Positions 24,101 through 36,600 of a DNA stretch of 64,000 nucleotides are shown here, piece after piece. The translations under genes and the position numbers were made by a program. Below the pieces are notes generated by a model. The model searched no databases. It was given only the letters and a program-made list of their open reading frames with translations, and was not told the DNA's origin. Position 1 is the stretch's first letter. Every line of letters starts with the position of its first letter. Source of the DNA: Holothuria scabra (lineage: Eukaryota > Echinodermata > Holothuroidea > Aspidochirotida > Holothuriidae); NCBI GenBank assembly GCA_037179385.1, contig CM074195.1, positions 30,770,222 through 30,834,221 on the forward strand, written 5' to 3'.

Positions 24101-24988
24101 AACTTGACTTTAGATTCGTGTTGTGAAAGTAAATAGAAAGAAACGTTTTTAAGATGGGCTTCTGTCACTCATACGTCTAGCTGCCAACGCGTATTGGGAA
24201 TGGCGTTTCTTACCAGCTGTGATTATATTTAAAGTCATCCAGACGTTGCTAAAAGATGTGGGAGGACGTGTGTACGGAAGAGGTGATGAGACATCAGCAA
24301 ATGCTTCGATTTTTTTTAAGTATTCGATATTGAAGAAACAATGCGTCGGAAAGATTTTTTTTACATAACTTCGAAAAATTAACAAATGGTAGAATGGTTA
24401 TCACCAGTTATCTTTTTTATAAATGTCCTTTGTCATGAATTTTCCACGGTGACATTTGTATCTACTCAAGTTTCTTGAGCCAGGGGATTTCAGTAGGAGT
24501 CAGTCGAAACGTTAAATACATAAGGCAGTTTATACAGAAAAAGTGTACTTAAAAACAAAATCTGTGGTCACAATGAAACACCCATATCGAACCCTTCAAG
24601 CTTTAAATATATCAGTATAAATTCTGGTGAAAGTCCCCTTTTTATTAGCATTTAAAAGAATTATATTTTTTCTTTACATATGCAACTGAATCTTAGGTAT
24701 ATCACTCTTGGGATTCAAAAACGTAATTTCTATGTAAGCTTAGCTGTATACCCACTTGGCCTATTAATATTTACAGTTGCAATCTTATTATCAAACCAAT
24801 CTAGTTTAGCTTGCTAATTGTATCATTGATTTTGTCTTTGAGGAAGAGCAGGGCGGGTCGACATATGTTTCGGTTGATTTCTCCTGGAAGATATTAAAGC
24901 GCCACCTTGTTGTGTATTTTCAGGATTTCAAATTTTTATTTTGTTATAATCACCTACCCTATTTTTGCCTTCATTGCGTCATGACTCC
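24101..24988. other. Noncoding stretch
   Basis: No feature recognised. A 78-codon minus-strand open frame (24149-24385) has no domain resemblance. Confidence 0.5.
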
Positions 24989-25383
24989 CAGGTCACACTA
25001 CAGCGATATCGGATCGGATTGCTATCCTCTTTTGTGAGTATTAGTTAAAATCTCCTCTCTCCATTTTCGGAATATGCCATCCTGTGTGAATACATGATCG
25101 GTATGAAAGGACCACGGAAACGAAATATGAAGTACTTATTTCGTGACGTCACATTGACCAAGAGATTTAATCGGACTACTCGTATCCGAAAAAAAACCGT
25201 CTTCAGATGCGACCTTACGAAATAATTGATATAACTTAGAATTTGGTAGTTCTGTGATAAATTTAATATATCTACACAAGTTGGCAAATTTTTGTGTCTT
25301 TTCACCAAAGATGGAGGAGAATTTAAGTTAAACTCACAAAAATCGGAGCGAAACCCGATCCGGTATCGCTGTAGTGTGGCCTG
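24989..25383. mobile_element. Foldback MITE, 395 bp
   Basis: The left end caggtcacactacagcgat and the right end atcgctgtagtgtggcctg are near-perfect inverted repeats. Inverted similarity continues imperfectly for about 70 bp (shared tttgtgagt-like and ctcctc blocks). I could not find a clear target duplication, so the superfamily is unassigned. A related half-element lies at about 49960-50070. The frame at 25045-25308 falls inside it and is not a gene. Confidence 0.65.
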
Positions 25384-28300
25384 ACCTTTAATTCATTTCG
25401 CTCAGTTGCGTTATCTTCTGTGTTACAAGTTGTCTGTTAGTTGCGTTGCGGATTATGCACAAACACAGTTCATAAGCGGTCCTACAATACATGCGCCAGT
25501 CGAAATGTGTAATTACGCATTAGTTTTTTAGTTATTTTGTTTTTTTTTATATATATTTATTTTTTTTTCTTTGATCCGTTGGTATTTTGCCGCTTGGTTA
25601 AGGTTATTGACCTAAAACGTTGTGAGGCTTACTCCTTAAATTTAGCACTCTTGGTAGTTTTATTCTCTCAATCTATTTACAAAATGACAGGACAGCACGT
25701 AAACGTGGTCCGCTTAAAAACAGAATGGAAATAGAGTCTGTATTTGCAAAAACTAAAGAAACTGGTGAAAAATCAAACCAAATAAGCCTTGTAGCAAAAA
25801 ACAAACAGTGTTAGGGATAACACCGTTAAATTAGCTCGGAAGAATTGTTCTAAAAACGAAACTGGTTGAGTGTGTTCGAAATGAACGTATTACTTTGCTG
25901 TTTACTTTTAAGAGGTAACACTATTTCTCACAATGCATCGGTACCGCGTCCACTTATGATACGAAACATGATGACTTTTTTTCAACATTTCCTGTTTAAT
26001 TTCCTGTCTCCCGTTTACTTTTCCTTTTGTCTTTTCCTCACTCGCTGGTAGATCCGTTGGCAGTTATAAATAGCAAACCAATGTGTGAGCACAGGCGAGG
26101 TTTCACGGGGGGGGGGGGGGTTGGTGTTTACCTTAATTCTGTATTTGCGTATGTTACATCCATACATGTTAACTGTTTTTCCTCCCCCCTTAGGCCTTCC
26201 AACCTCCACTCAATTTTCGTCAGGTCGCAGGTGGTTGAGCCTTATTCGCCAAAACCATCGGCATACCTGCTCCTCAATTTTGTCGAGAGCTCAATGTGTC
26301 ATGCAAGATAGTGACGTGTCTCATTACTTGTACACAACGCCACTGACGCCTCGAACATGGGCCACATTTTGTTTGACTCCTTGTATATAGTGCAAGTCAA
26401 CAAACTCTCCACTTATACAGGCACTAATTGCCTTCCGCAGCTTATCAAGCTGCATTTTAAAGTTCGACGCTATATATACTGCATATGTACATACAAATTA
26501 ATAAGAGACAAAATCGGTGAAGTAGCTATTCATGCAGGGTGGAACAAGAAGGCGATTGACCCCGTAGAATCCCGAGAATTCGCTAGCCTATAGACGAATC
26601 CGATTCGCGCTTGTTTTGGTGACTGTAGGCAGCCATTAGTGGGGTCCATCAGCCATTAATCGTCTTCATTTGTTGTCATCGTGAATTTCAAATCCATATA
26701 TTCAGTGAAGCGAGAATATCAAGATACACTTCCGTGTACAACCATCCTTGGAACAGGTAAGGTAGGAAAAGTAAAGATTAAAGGTGACGAAACCAAGTAA
26801 TAGCCGACAGACCAATACAATCTGTCCGGCTTCGTCTGTATGTGACACCAGGTCCGAAATCAAGTAACATCGGGCAACTGCACTGAAGTTTTCCAACTTT
26901 GCCTTTAAAACATTCCGTTTTCTCTCCAACACTAGCGTTTATAACATATTTCTTTATATAGAAAAGCAAAATCAAATATTGCCACGCTTTGCCCGTGGCA
27001 TATTGGAACTCCTAATACGGAAATGTTCACACTGAAAAAGAAAGCAAAGTTTGGGCACCTTCCCAGGGGATTCTGGAAATGAAAGAATCGAAAATATGAC
27101 ATATGTGACTACCGATTACAACTACAGTGCTGTATTCCTATATTTTTCCCTTTTTACATTTTATTTTTATAAATGACGATTTTTTTTTTTTTTTTTTTTT
27201 TTTACGAGCGCTTGATTTTCGAATAATTGTCTACAGATCAATAGTTTCAAAATTATTGTAAATGTCGTCGCTTAGCCTCAATCGGATCTAAGATATTATG
27301 TAACAACAACGATCCTTAAATTCACCGTGCAAACTTAGATTTGGTAATGGGGAGGGCACATTCTTCAACAACCTCAAAGATTTTCAAATTGTCTTACAGA
27401 GACCCAATATCTATATGATTTATCCTCTGCTACATATTTTTTTGAAAAGGATGTCTAAGAAAGGCAAAAGTTACGGCTTGCTACGCGAGCCGCAAATCAC
27501 GTCCATTGTCACACTTTCAACGCCTGATTATCGTCTGTTCTTGTGAACTGTTAATATCTTGCTGTAGTAGAGTAGCCTAAACCAAGGATCCAACATTTTA
27601 TGCCATACAAGCTCTATACATTAACATATTTTTTTTAAGAATGCAAGATTCTCGGCGCGCCTCGCGCGCCTTAAGTTGCGTACGTTGCCTCCTACACGCC
27701 AAAATTAGCATCTGTCTAAAACGCAGAAAGGAAAATATGAGTGTTTGTTTCCCCTAATCAAGCTACGTCACTGAAAACAGACTTTAGTGGTTCCCGCTGC
27801 GTATGATGCTGCTTTACTTCTGCTAAATGAACCATGACTAGGAGACACCGTCTTCTAAGTTTCCAAATCACGTACGTTCATTGCGTATATCAAACTTGGG
27901 GACAGATGCAGTTATTGGCATCTATTCATTCTGCTAGAATGCTCATTACTGAAATGCAGCACCTTCTGGAAACTCAAAATCCGGTCGAGTGTCTTAGTTT
28001 AGACTAAGTTTATTTGAAAGGTCAATTCTGATAGTTGTGCAGTGATACATATCTAATCTCTTAAACAATAGACCCAATTGATAGTTAGTAGCAAGTGGCT
28101 CTGGCAGATGTTGATAGGGACGTTGTGTTTCAATGGGGATTAATTTGGAGTTAGGTAGCTCAATAGATTAAGTAGAGATAAACAACTCTGGGGATAGCTG
28201 GAAGGAGCTGCAGAGGTGCTGAATTTGGCTAATGGGTGATGTTCCAACTTGTGTAGAGTTAATAGAACCGAGCTGATCGATTAATTGTAATGAAAGATAA

Positions 28301-28738
28301 AAAATGTCTTCTCTTACTGTCAATTCCTTTAGTCAGATGTACATGAGTGAAGGCGTTTCTTGTTCTATGAATTTCAGTAAGTGAAAAAGACCGGTTGTTC
28401 GTGGTCTCTTAACGCTGTTAAGCGCCACAACCAGTTGGCAAGAAGCACACCGGCGTATTCGACTGGTTGACAAATCAGTTGTCTGCATTTTGTCGGTGTT
28501 GGTTTGTTTTGCTTGCAAAGGAGAACGCAAATTCCGCTCTGTGGCATCACATGTACAAGGTCTATGCGGAACTGTTAGATAGCCAAAACATTTCTTAGGC
28601 TTGTTAGTACAACTAAATTAACCGTTTGTTTGATTTAATAAATCATGTCCAAACTACAGAAAATGAGCCACTAACATTTTCGGGCAAAAATCAGTACATT
28701 AGTAAGTTCCGCAGTGGTCAAGTGAACTTGAGTTGCAT
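25384..28738. other. Noncoding stretch with scattered hAT debris
   Basis: It contains a 14-G tract (26107-26120), a 24-T tract (27180-27203) and a GC hairpin, ggcgcgcctcgcgcgcc (27654-27670), like those inside the 6.8-kb hAT element. An orphan hAT-like right end, agctacgtcactg, ends at 27773. Its left partner was not found. No gene recognised. Confidence 0.45.
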
Positions 28739-28746
28739 GTTTTCAT

Positions 28747-30327
28747 CACTGGCGGAGCTGCCATATGGTCAGGGGGCGGTCGCCCCCCTGAAGGACCAAA
28801 ATCGTCTGTCGGCGCCCTTTTGGGGTTTTCAACATACTCTACTTTTGCACCATTTTTGGCAAAAGACAAAATTCAATAGCGTTGTTTTAAGGCCCAGATA
28901 ACAAAATGCTCAAACAGCCACCAATAAGTGTACTAACTGCACTTCATTCTGGTGAAAAAGGTCATCTTCTGTAATATAGGGATAGGTTTTGCCCCAAACG
29001 TATCTTCATGCTTTATACGCACTAATGAATGTTGTCGCTGTGCTAAGTTCATAGCTTCCACACCAAGCGTGATTATAAGCTTACAAAATACACAGACTGA
29101 CATTAAATTAACCCTCCCGGTCAGAAAAAGATGTCGCAAAGGGCGCAGCAATAATTGTAGCGAAAATAACCCTCTTGTTGTCGGGGATAATCGTCAACAT
29201 AGACAATAAAAAGACGATTTCAAAATCATTTGAAGAGAATATTCAGGTTATGATAAAATAGTTATCATAGTGGTAATGATTTAAGAGTTGTAATGAGTAG
29301 TTTTCGTTTTGTTTTCCTCCAGTACTCATTTTCAAAATAAATGGCTATTTCTGACACTGCACGATAATTCTACGAAAATGCTTATTTCTGTACTTTCGTG
29401 GTCTAAAATACCAGAACATTGCACCAAAAAAGCTTAAGTTTAGGCTACTTTTATTTATTATGAATTCGGTATCTAGAAAGCCAAGCAGACCTCTTGTCTT
29501 GGCTATTTCTTTTAATGTACTTAATTAATGGCTATTTCAAAGTGGTCGCATGATGTAAATTACCTCATTCAATGTTTCCTCCTGTACTTATCTTGATTTC
29601 CAGGTGCCAAAAATGTACACCTAACGATGATTACTTTCCATAACTTTTTCCCTCTGTAAGATTGCTTGCTATCTGGCTCTAGCAGGTTTAATCTTTACCT
29701 TCAAAAAGTAGCCCATTATTACATTTAAATCTTAAATCGAGACCTGACAATAACACACAAAATATAATGACTGCCTTCATACTAGAATGTGGAAGAGATG
29801 GATAGAAACATGCGCGTCCGCAGGTAGAGGCAAGGGGGGAACTTTCCCTCCCCTGGAAAATGAATAAAAGAAACTGAAAAAACGAAGAAAACAAAGAAAA
29901 AAACGAAGAAAAATTAACATCAATATTTCTTAACAGTTCACTCATTTTTTTTCCTATTTTTATGCGGTAAATAGGCTTTAGAATTGTCATTTCAAGCGAT
30001 CTGAGCGGCATTTTAGGCCAAAATTTTCTTGCGCTCCGCGCCAACTCATGGTGGCTGGAGCTTTCCCCCTACAAGATTTTAATCCCACACCCCCCCGAAT
30101 TTTCTTCAGCGGAGGCCCATGGATAGAAATTTTAACATGTGTTAATAGAAAAACTTGCTGAGGAGAAATGTTAAAGTAGTTTTCTACCAGGTGAAAATCA
30201 AAATAATGGAAAATATGAAAAGCCGTGGCTTCGATCGTGCGCAGGCTCAGGGTATATTTACTCCTTCTAAGCGCCCCTGCAGACCATTTTCGCCCCCTTT
30301 GACCGAAACCCCCTAGCTCCGCCACTG
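28747..30327. mobile_element. Non-autonomous hAT element, 1.58 kb, with nested MITE
   Basis: The left end cactggcggagct and right end agctccgccactg form 13-bp inverted repeats with one mismatch. The perfect 8-bp TSD gttttcat flanks it (28739-28746 and 30328-30335). A subterminal GC hairpin (28770-28790) follows the left TIR. No transposase is recognisable. Open frames at the ends (for example 28626-28901) are TIR translations. A separate hAT MITE is nested at 29809-30121. Confidence 0.85.
29809..30121. mobile_element. Nested hAT-type MITE, 313 bp
   Basis: The left end starts catgcgcgtccgcagg and the reverse-complemented right end starts catgggcctccgctg. The flanking 8-bp repeats are gatagaaa (29801-29808 and 30122-30129). 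It lies wholly inside the 28747-30327 element and is therefore younger. It includes the GC-rich motif ttgcgctccgcgcca (30029-30043) shared with other hAT-derived repeats in the window. Confidence 0.72.
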
Positions 30328-30335
30328 GTTTTCAT

Positions 30336-31605
30336 GGTTTAAAATGAGAAAACATATAGCCTACCGATCTAAGGGGAGCGACGCCATAAGTTGGCGCAGA
30401 ACGCAGCGAAAATTTTTTGCCGAGAAAACCTCTAAGTCAAATCACCGAAAATGACATTCCTGAGACCGTTTGAATTTTGTTTTTTTTTTACCTCACACCA
30501 ACCCTGCAAACCCTCCAAAAGTTGCATGAGCATTTGTCTCAAACTACGGTTCGGGGTAGACCACTCCGTCTTCCTCCGCTCCGTAGCTGTGCCATTGTTT
30601 ATACACCTGTACACCCTCTCTTACACCCGCCCGTCTGGTAATCAATCTGACAAACCTAAACTGTTTTGAAAATTTCTCCCTAATGAGGCTAGATTGTTCC
30701 TTGCATTAGCTCTCCAGATAGATGTCTAATTTTTGTAACCACTATTAATTTTTGTCGAAATTTACTGTTACTGTGATTTTTTGTTTTGTTTTTTTGAGCA
30801 AAGTTTTTAAAAAGGATGAACACGATAAAGTACCGTATACCAGATTTGTTAAGATAGAATGATTGCCAGGATTTCCCCGGAGATTGTCCAAAATCCCGGG
30901 GACTGCGGGTACATTTCATGAACCTGTCTACAAAGTCCTCCCAACTGGAAGTTTATAAACATATGGAGTTATTTTAGTTTGAAGGGTGGAGAATTCTTTG
31001 TGTAAAAGACCGCATGTAATCTTGACCACCATCAAGAGTTCGTGCAGAGGGCAAAATAATTTTGAAAAACTGTGACCTTTTGACTGCCAGAAATTTCATT
31101 TCCCAGACTTCTAGGAAGATTAAATGCAGTTGTTCATTCGAGGTAACTTTATTTTGCCCCTTTTTTCCTCTTTGCAAAAGTTGGGGGCGTTCCCCACTTC
31201 ATCGCTTCCTACGTACGCCAAAAATCTCTTGACGAGCTTGCGATCAAAATGACAAACTCAAAATACAGATTACAGAAAACCTTCGCATTCCTGGACATTT
31301 TCTGTGGTGACATGGGCATTGTCAAATAACAACAATGTAAGTTTGTACTGCCTTACGGATGTAAACCAAAGGCATACCCCAGTGGCTTTTCACTTGGGTG
31401 TCGTAAGACACCATGTCCTACATACCCTCTTGAAATTCCATTTTCCCCACTAAAGATATTTCACTTTTAAGACGGCTTATTTTGTCCAAAAATAACTCAT
31501 GGTGAACATTTCTTTCTTACTTTTGGTTTCATTCTCCTTTTATGCCTGATGACCTTCTATTGCTTCAGGGAAGAAATGAAGCTGGCTAACGCATTCTTGA
31601 TATAG
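30336..31605. other. Noncoding stretch with a diverged hAT-derived repeat
   Basis: Segments at 30385-30430 and 31030-31213 match the family also seen at 7.48-7.56 kb (inverted) and 61.14-61.29 kb. The shared feature is a GC-rich motif like ttggcgcggagcgc followed by aaaattttg. The segment ends in an orphan hAT-like right end, tcctacgtacgcca (31200-31213). A GC-richer patch at 30520-30640 has open frames but no recognisable protein. Confidence 0.45.
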
Positions 31606-31812
31606 TCAGGTTTCACATCTGATTGATTAACAGTAACAAATATATTAAAATACGCAATAAGTTACATAACATTTTGGGTTAGCTAACAGGCCAGTGAAGC
31701 AGCTGTTTACTACTTTCACGCAGTGTGAACATAATCAGTGAATATTTCACCTGAGAGCACAGATCATGTAACAAACTCAGATAGCAGTTACACCCCACAC
31801 CGCCTATACTGT
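31606..31812 (+). repeat. Dispersed repeat family R1, copy a
   Basis: About 200 bp with the ordered landmarks tttcacatctgattgatta, gttacataacattttgg, gagagcacagatcatgtaac and cccacaccgcc. Diverged copies occur at 45.41-45.62 kb (opposite strand) and 62.99-63.20 kb, with a partial copy at 44.04-44.10 kb. It has no coding potential and its class is not identified. Confidence 0.7.
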
Positions 31813-34804
31813 CTATCTTGCTTTCCTAAGCTTTCCTAAGGAGCAACTTCACGGCATGTCTAGATTTCAACAAAGCCATAGAAAGTTAGATACTGCGGGC
31901 ACATTGTGTCAGACTCTTTTGCCGTTCTTTTTTTTTTTTTTTTTTTATTAAATGTCCTTTTTTTCTTTGAAATTTGATAGTGTTTGAATGTTTAAATATT
32001 TTTCTCTAAATCTTGCATTACTCTATAGTAAAGCAGGGTTTTAGCAAAATTTTTGCTTAATATTCCATGCAGCCTTGCAAAAATATTTACATTTTAAATA
32101 AATTGATTACAATGTCAAATCCATCTGCCACATTGACGTCACAAAATTTCCCATAATTCACCAATTCTCAAGGAAAAGTGCATAACTTTGAATAGTAGTT
32201 AGAGATGCACTTTTCACATACAGAAAGAGAACATTTTTGTGCATATAAGTCAAAGAATTTTGACTCCAGAAAATCATCTATAACTTTATCTAGAGCTGTG
32301 TCCGCATTTGACTATGTGACGTAGATCAACTTGTTAATATGGAGTAGGTCTGTCACCCGTGGTCGGTCCCATGGCGATGTTGCAGTAACAAAGCATCCCA
32401 TTGCTATGGAACGTCCCGGCCAAACTTATGGCCACAAGTATCACCACATATGGTCATTTGAACTACCCAATCTGTTCACCAAAGAAAGTATGAGTCAAGA
32501 CGGTCGATCTGATATAAGTCGATTAGTATGGCATGGCAAAAAGCTCTAAACATATGATACAGAAAATATATGTTCATAAATAACTTTTAGATTTGCAATA
32601 GCCAACTTGAGTCACGGAAATTAGAAGGAAAACTTCTTTTCTTCTCTGGATTGACGTAGTGTAACATCGAAATGTTCAATCGATGCAGAAGCTTTCACCA
32701 GACTATAAAAAATCAACATTAATTCTTTGTTCACTCCGCATTTTGCCATTTGTTTCCACTGGCAAGTACATGAACGTATGTAATTAGTACATGGTTGTAA
32801 GCACGCATTTATTAAAATTTATTTAAACTACATCACATGCTTTTACTTTGATCAACATACGTCAATGAGCATGCATTAAAGGGCAGGAGCAGTCATCTCA
32901 AATTGAAGAAGTGTAGTAGACTGTCCAGTTTCATGATTGGCTGTTGGGAGTCATGTGACAATGTTTTTCCCTTCAAATGTGAAATTTACCGGAAATAATT
33001 GCTTGGTTTACCTTGAATATGCAATAATAAAGTCAAAAATGTAATGAAAGATACTTTGAAGAGAAATAAAATGAAAATTGTGTTATTTAGCTTTTTCTTC
33101 AAAATAAGTTTTGGGGGACTGCTCTTTACCTTTAAGGACAATAATATTATGAGGATTGAAAGTATCTTCAAGTGCCGCAAGTCGCGTGTTTTGGATAAAA
33201 ACTTGTTTTAACATGTGCATGTGTTCGTACATCATCGCGTATATTTGGTAAATGTTCGTCGTCACGTCGTGTAATTAACATGACGTACATGGAGGTATAG
33301 TTTTGGTAAGTCATCTTATGCCGTGAATCATTTCGTGTGTCATAGATTAAAAGTGGTAGCGCTTGATTTTGAGTGAGTTATGTTGATCTGAGTTCTAGTT
33401 AGATTTTGATCATAAAAGGTGATACGGTCAGAGGCGGATTTATGGGGAGGCTCTCGTGACCCGGGACTCCTTCCAAAATTGATGAAATTTTTCCAACGTC
33501 AAAAAAAAAAAAAAAAAAAAAGGAAAAATAAAATCAGTTACAAGACCCTATCTCATTAAATTTTAAATATGATTAATGTGACGTGTTAGAGTCAATGAAT
33601 ATATTTCAACATTTTTTATCTTAGCGACGAAGTAACATCAAAAATAAAACTTATACTTCAAGACTTTATGTCCGCTCCATGTAATGGTGACATGTCGCTA
33701 GTGGAGCTGTGTTCACCTGGCAGTTAAAGAATAAAATACTCCCAAAAGGTCAGCACGAATTGTCATAGTATCTTTTACCCTTCTCTATGTACCTGCCCAA
33801 ACTTTGATGGTTTCTGAAATATTTCATCGCCTATGAAAAAATGATGTGGAGTGTTGCAGAGTCTTACGATCTACTTGCTAACCCCAAAAGTTTCTCTGTA
33901 AAGTACTGACCAATGTAGACGTAAGATGCAGGCACAGAATGCAGTCCTACGAAGACAATTGTTCAGACACTGGATTAATTTTAATTATGTTCTATCACAA
34001 ATGGTTCTGAAACAACCAAAATTTTAGCATGCGTGGCGTGCTTTACACGTTTCCTCAATTTTGTCCTTAATACTTATACCTACTGATAACAACCACTGGA
34101 GAAACAACAGCAAAAGTTCAATTTTTTGTAGGAATAACTGGGTAAAAAAGTCGCCTTGTGGTTTGGAAATCGTTGATTAGGAATTGAAACTGTCTCGATG
34201 CAGATCCAGAATGCAAGTTTTATAATGGAAATGTCGCATGTCATGCAAAATTTAAGCGCGCTTGACGCACATTTGTTACGGCTGGTATTGCTTCTTGACC
34301 AATTCATAAGTTACAGTATACAGAACTTCAAAACTTTTCCAAAGAGAGCAATGTTTTCTAGGTTATCTTCACTTATGTTCCTCAAGACCCCTCACCAAGG
34401 AAAAAGTTTGTGGAATATACTTCTAGGCTGCTAGGAGAGCCTCAGTCTCCTTCATCTAGGGTTACCAGACATCTGGCTCTTCGATGGTACCTGAAAAAGA
34501 AATTTTTTGAAATTACAGAAAATGTCAGGATTTCATGTATTTTTCATGGGGTCTGAAGGTTTTATCTCAATTTGCTTGCTGGCTGAATATTTTGAAAAAA
34601 AAATCTTTTCTAGTCGTAGTATTGGTCCGACCAGGAAGAAAAAAACTTTTGTCCTATGTGCGTAGCCGCCACTTTAAGTTTTGCATTGTCTGATTCCTGA
34701 AATTTCTGTAGACTAACAGGGATTTGGCATTGAAGACAGTTGTTTCCGTCGTCTGCCATATCTGAAAGAGCTCTTAGGATGATTTTCCTGCTTTAGTTTA
34801 TATT
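31813..34804. other. Noncoding stretch
   Basis: It contains T19 (31928-31946) and A21 (33501-33521) runs and an orphan hAT-like left end, cagaggcggattta, at 33429. No partner end with a matching 8-bp TSD was found. No gene recognised. Confidence 0.45.
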
Positions 34805-35264
34805 GCCAGTCGCAGGGGTGGTGTCAGATTTTGTCCGACAGGGGGCCAAGCTCCATGACGGGGGGGCCGGGCAACATTTCGAGTCCCCGACAAAGGCAAC
34901 GAGTCAGTTGCAGTAGAACGTGACTTGGTAGAATCTAAGACGCGCGTACCGAGTTTCTATTCAACAGAAAAAAACCCAACTTGCTATATGATCAGAAAAT
35001 AACCAGATAAAAGGTAACGCTACAATTAAATGAAATGGTCTTTTCTTTTCCTCGGGGAAAAACTGTACAACCGAATTGCAAAAATTGCAATTTTTGGACT
35101 CTATTGAGACTCCTCGCTGTATTCGATTGCTAGGACTACTAAATTTTTGAAATTTTCAATGTGACTATCCGAACTTCCGAAAAATAAATGATTTTACTTC
35201 CGACGTCTTTGAAAATATGTCACGTTACAACAAGGTGGCTACAAATGAGTTTTCAGTCAGACTT

Positions 35265-35917
35265 TTTTTTTTTTTTTTCTCATTTAATCTTTATTTTCTC
35301 TTGGCCATCAAATTCAGGTAAAGGTTACAAAAGACATTGAAACAGCAAATATTCCATTAAAGTAACATTAACAAAAGATACAGAAATATTAATCTTAATC
35401 TTCTAAATCCAGCAACGTATACCATGGCAACCAATATCTTTCCCAAATGTTTACTTTCATGTTTTCCTTAAAAATATATTCGTTAATGTCAAAATAATAC
35501 TTTAAAAACTTCTGCAAGCTATACACCGACGGGATGGATTTTTGTTGCTTACACTTAAGAATATGAAACTTCACCAAAATGATCAGAAGGTTACCGACTC
35601 GGGCAAAATCACCCCCAAATAAAACAACGCTAATATCAAGGAGATTAATATTGATATTTGCTTTAGTGAAAATATTATGCAAATAATTCCAAAGAACAGA
35701 TGTGAAATTGCAATAATAAAAGAAGTGCTGGATTGTTTCAGTTTCGTTGTGACAAAAGCTACACTTATCGGAATCAATTGCATTTATAACAAAGAGATAT
35801 TTGTTCGTAGGGACAATTCGGTGAAGAATACTGTACTGAAACCATCTAATCTGAACGTCAATAGAGCAGCTGAAAGGTATGGAACAATATAAACTCCAGG
35901 ATTCTGGAGAAACGTTT
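35265..35917 (-). mobile_element. 5'-truncated LINE insertion with poly(A) and 17-bp TSD
   Basis: On the minus strand the insertion ends in a poly(A) tail (plus-strand T run from 35265) preceded by an AATAAA signal. Both sides carry agttttcagtcagactt (35248-35264 and 35918-35934), a 17-bp TSD typical of target-primed reverse transcription. Only the 3' end of the element is present. The retained coding part is uninterrupted, so insertion was probably fairly recent. It is nested in the hAT element at 34813-36592. Confidence 0.9.
35395..35914 (-). pseudogene. LINE ORF2 C-terminus (zinc-binding region), truncated
   Basis: One continuous minus-strand frame of about 170 codons enters at the truncated 5' end and stops at 35395. 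It carries the arrangement seen downstream of reverse transcriptase in L1/Tx1-like non-LTR elements: an RWFQYSILHRIVPTNKYL segment, then CSFCHNETETIQHFFYYC with the Cys-x2-Cys and His-Cys ligands of the RVT zinc-binding domain, then VLFGG and a basic aromatic tail. The endonuclease and reverse transcriptase domains are absent because of 5' truncation. The frame itself has no internal stop. The family is assigned by motif layout only. Confidence 0.8.
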
Positions 35918-36600
35918 AGTTTTCAGTCAGACTTATTCGGACAGGACACATTCCCACACTTCTGTTAATCATTTTGTACATACGAAAACGGCCTGGCCGA
36001 TTGTCATTGCCTTTGCTAGTATTCGGCTGTCGGGGCAGGACATATGGCAAACCACTGTTCACTTCATGCACCTGAACAACTTCTCGTCCTTTTGTAAGGT
36101 AAACTTTTAAAGCAAAATCAAGAAGATCGTGCGGGGACTAACATTAATCGGGCTTACATCTTTTATCTTGGGCCTATAGATGAAAATTCCCCGACAAAAC
36201 TAGATCTTCTCAACGACAGGGAAATGCAGCCTCCCCTGACGGGGATATGGTCCCTGGTTCCCCGCTGGTGCCACCCTTGGTTACGTCTGCACGTGGAATT
36301 TCCAGCTCCCTGGTCTGCAACACAAATCTTGGTTATGAGTGACCTTGCGCGCACGGATTCAAGATGGAAGAGGGTACATGTAATCAGCTTTAACAGAACT
36401 ATGAACTATGAGCTATGAGAAGTAATTGAAAATCGATTTAGATATGTATTAAAATAGTGTTATAAAAGGAAAAATGATATTCAAGATCACCTATCCAGTG
36501 AATTCAGTCAGTGCCGGTGATTTTTTTTTACCTCCCCGACGAAACCGCCTACTTTCCCCGACGGGGCGGGGGGGGGGGGGAAGCCACCCATGGCCAGTCG

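Larger units (their letters stand above)
34813..36592. mobile_element. hAT-type element, 1.78 kb, with nested LINE
   Basis: The left end caggggtggtg and the reverse-complemented right end catgggtggctt are weak inverted repeats. The element is flanked by a perfect 8-bp TSD gccagtcg (34805-34812 and 36593-36600). Poly-G tracts lie near both ends (34860-34866 and 36568-36580). A 653-bp LINE fragment with its own TSD is inserted inside. No hAT transposase is recognisable. The weaker TIR makes this less certain than the other hAT elements. Confidence 0.7.
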
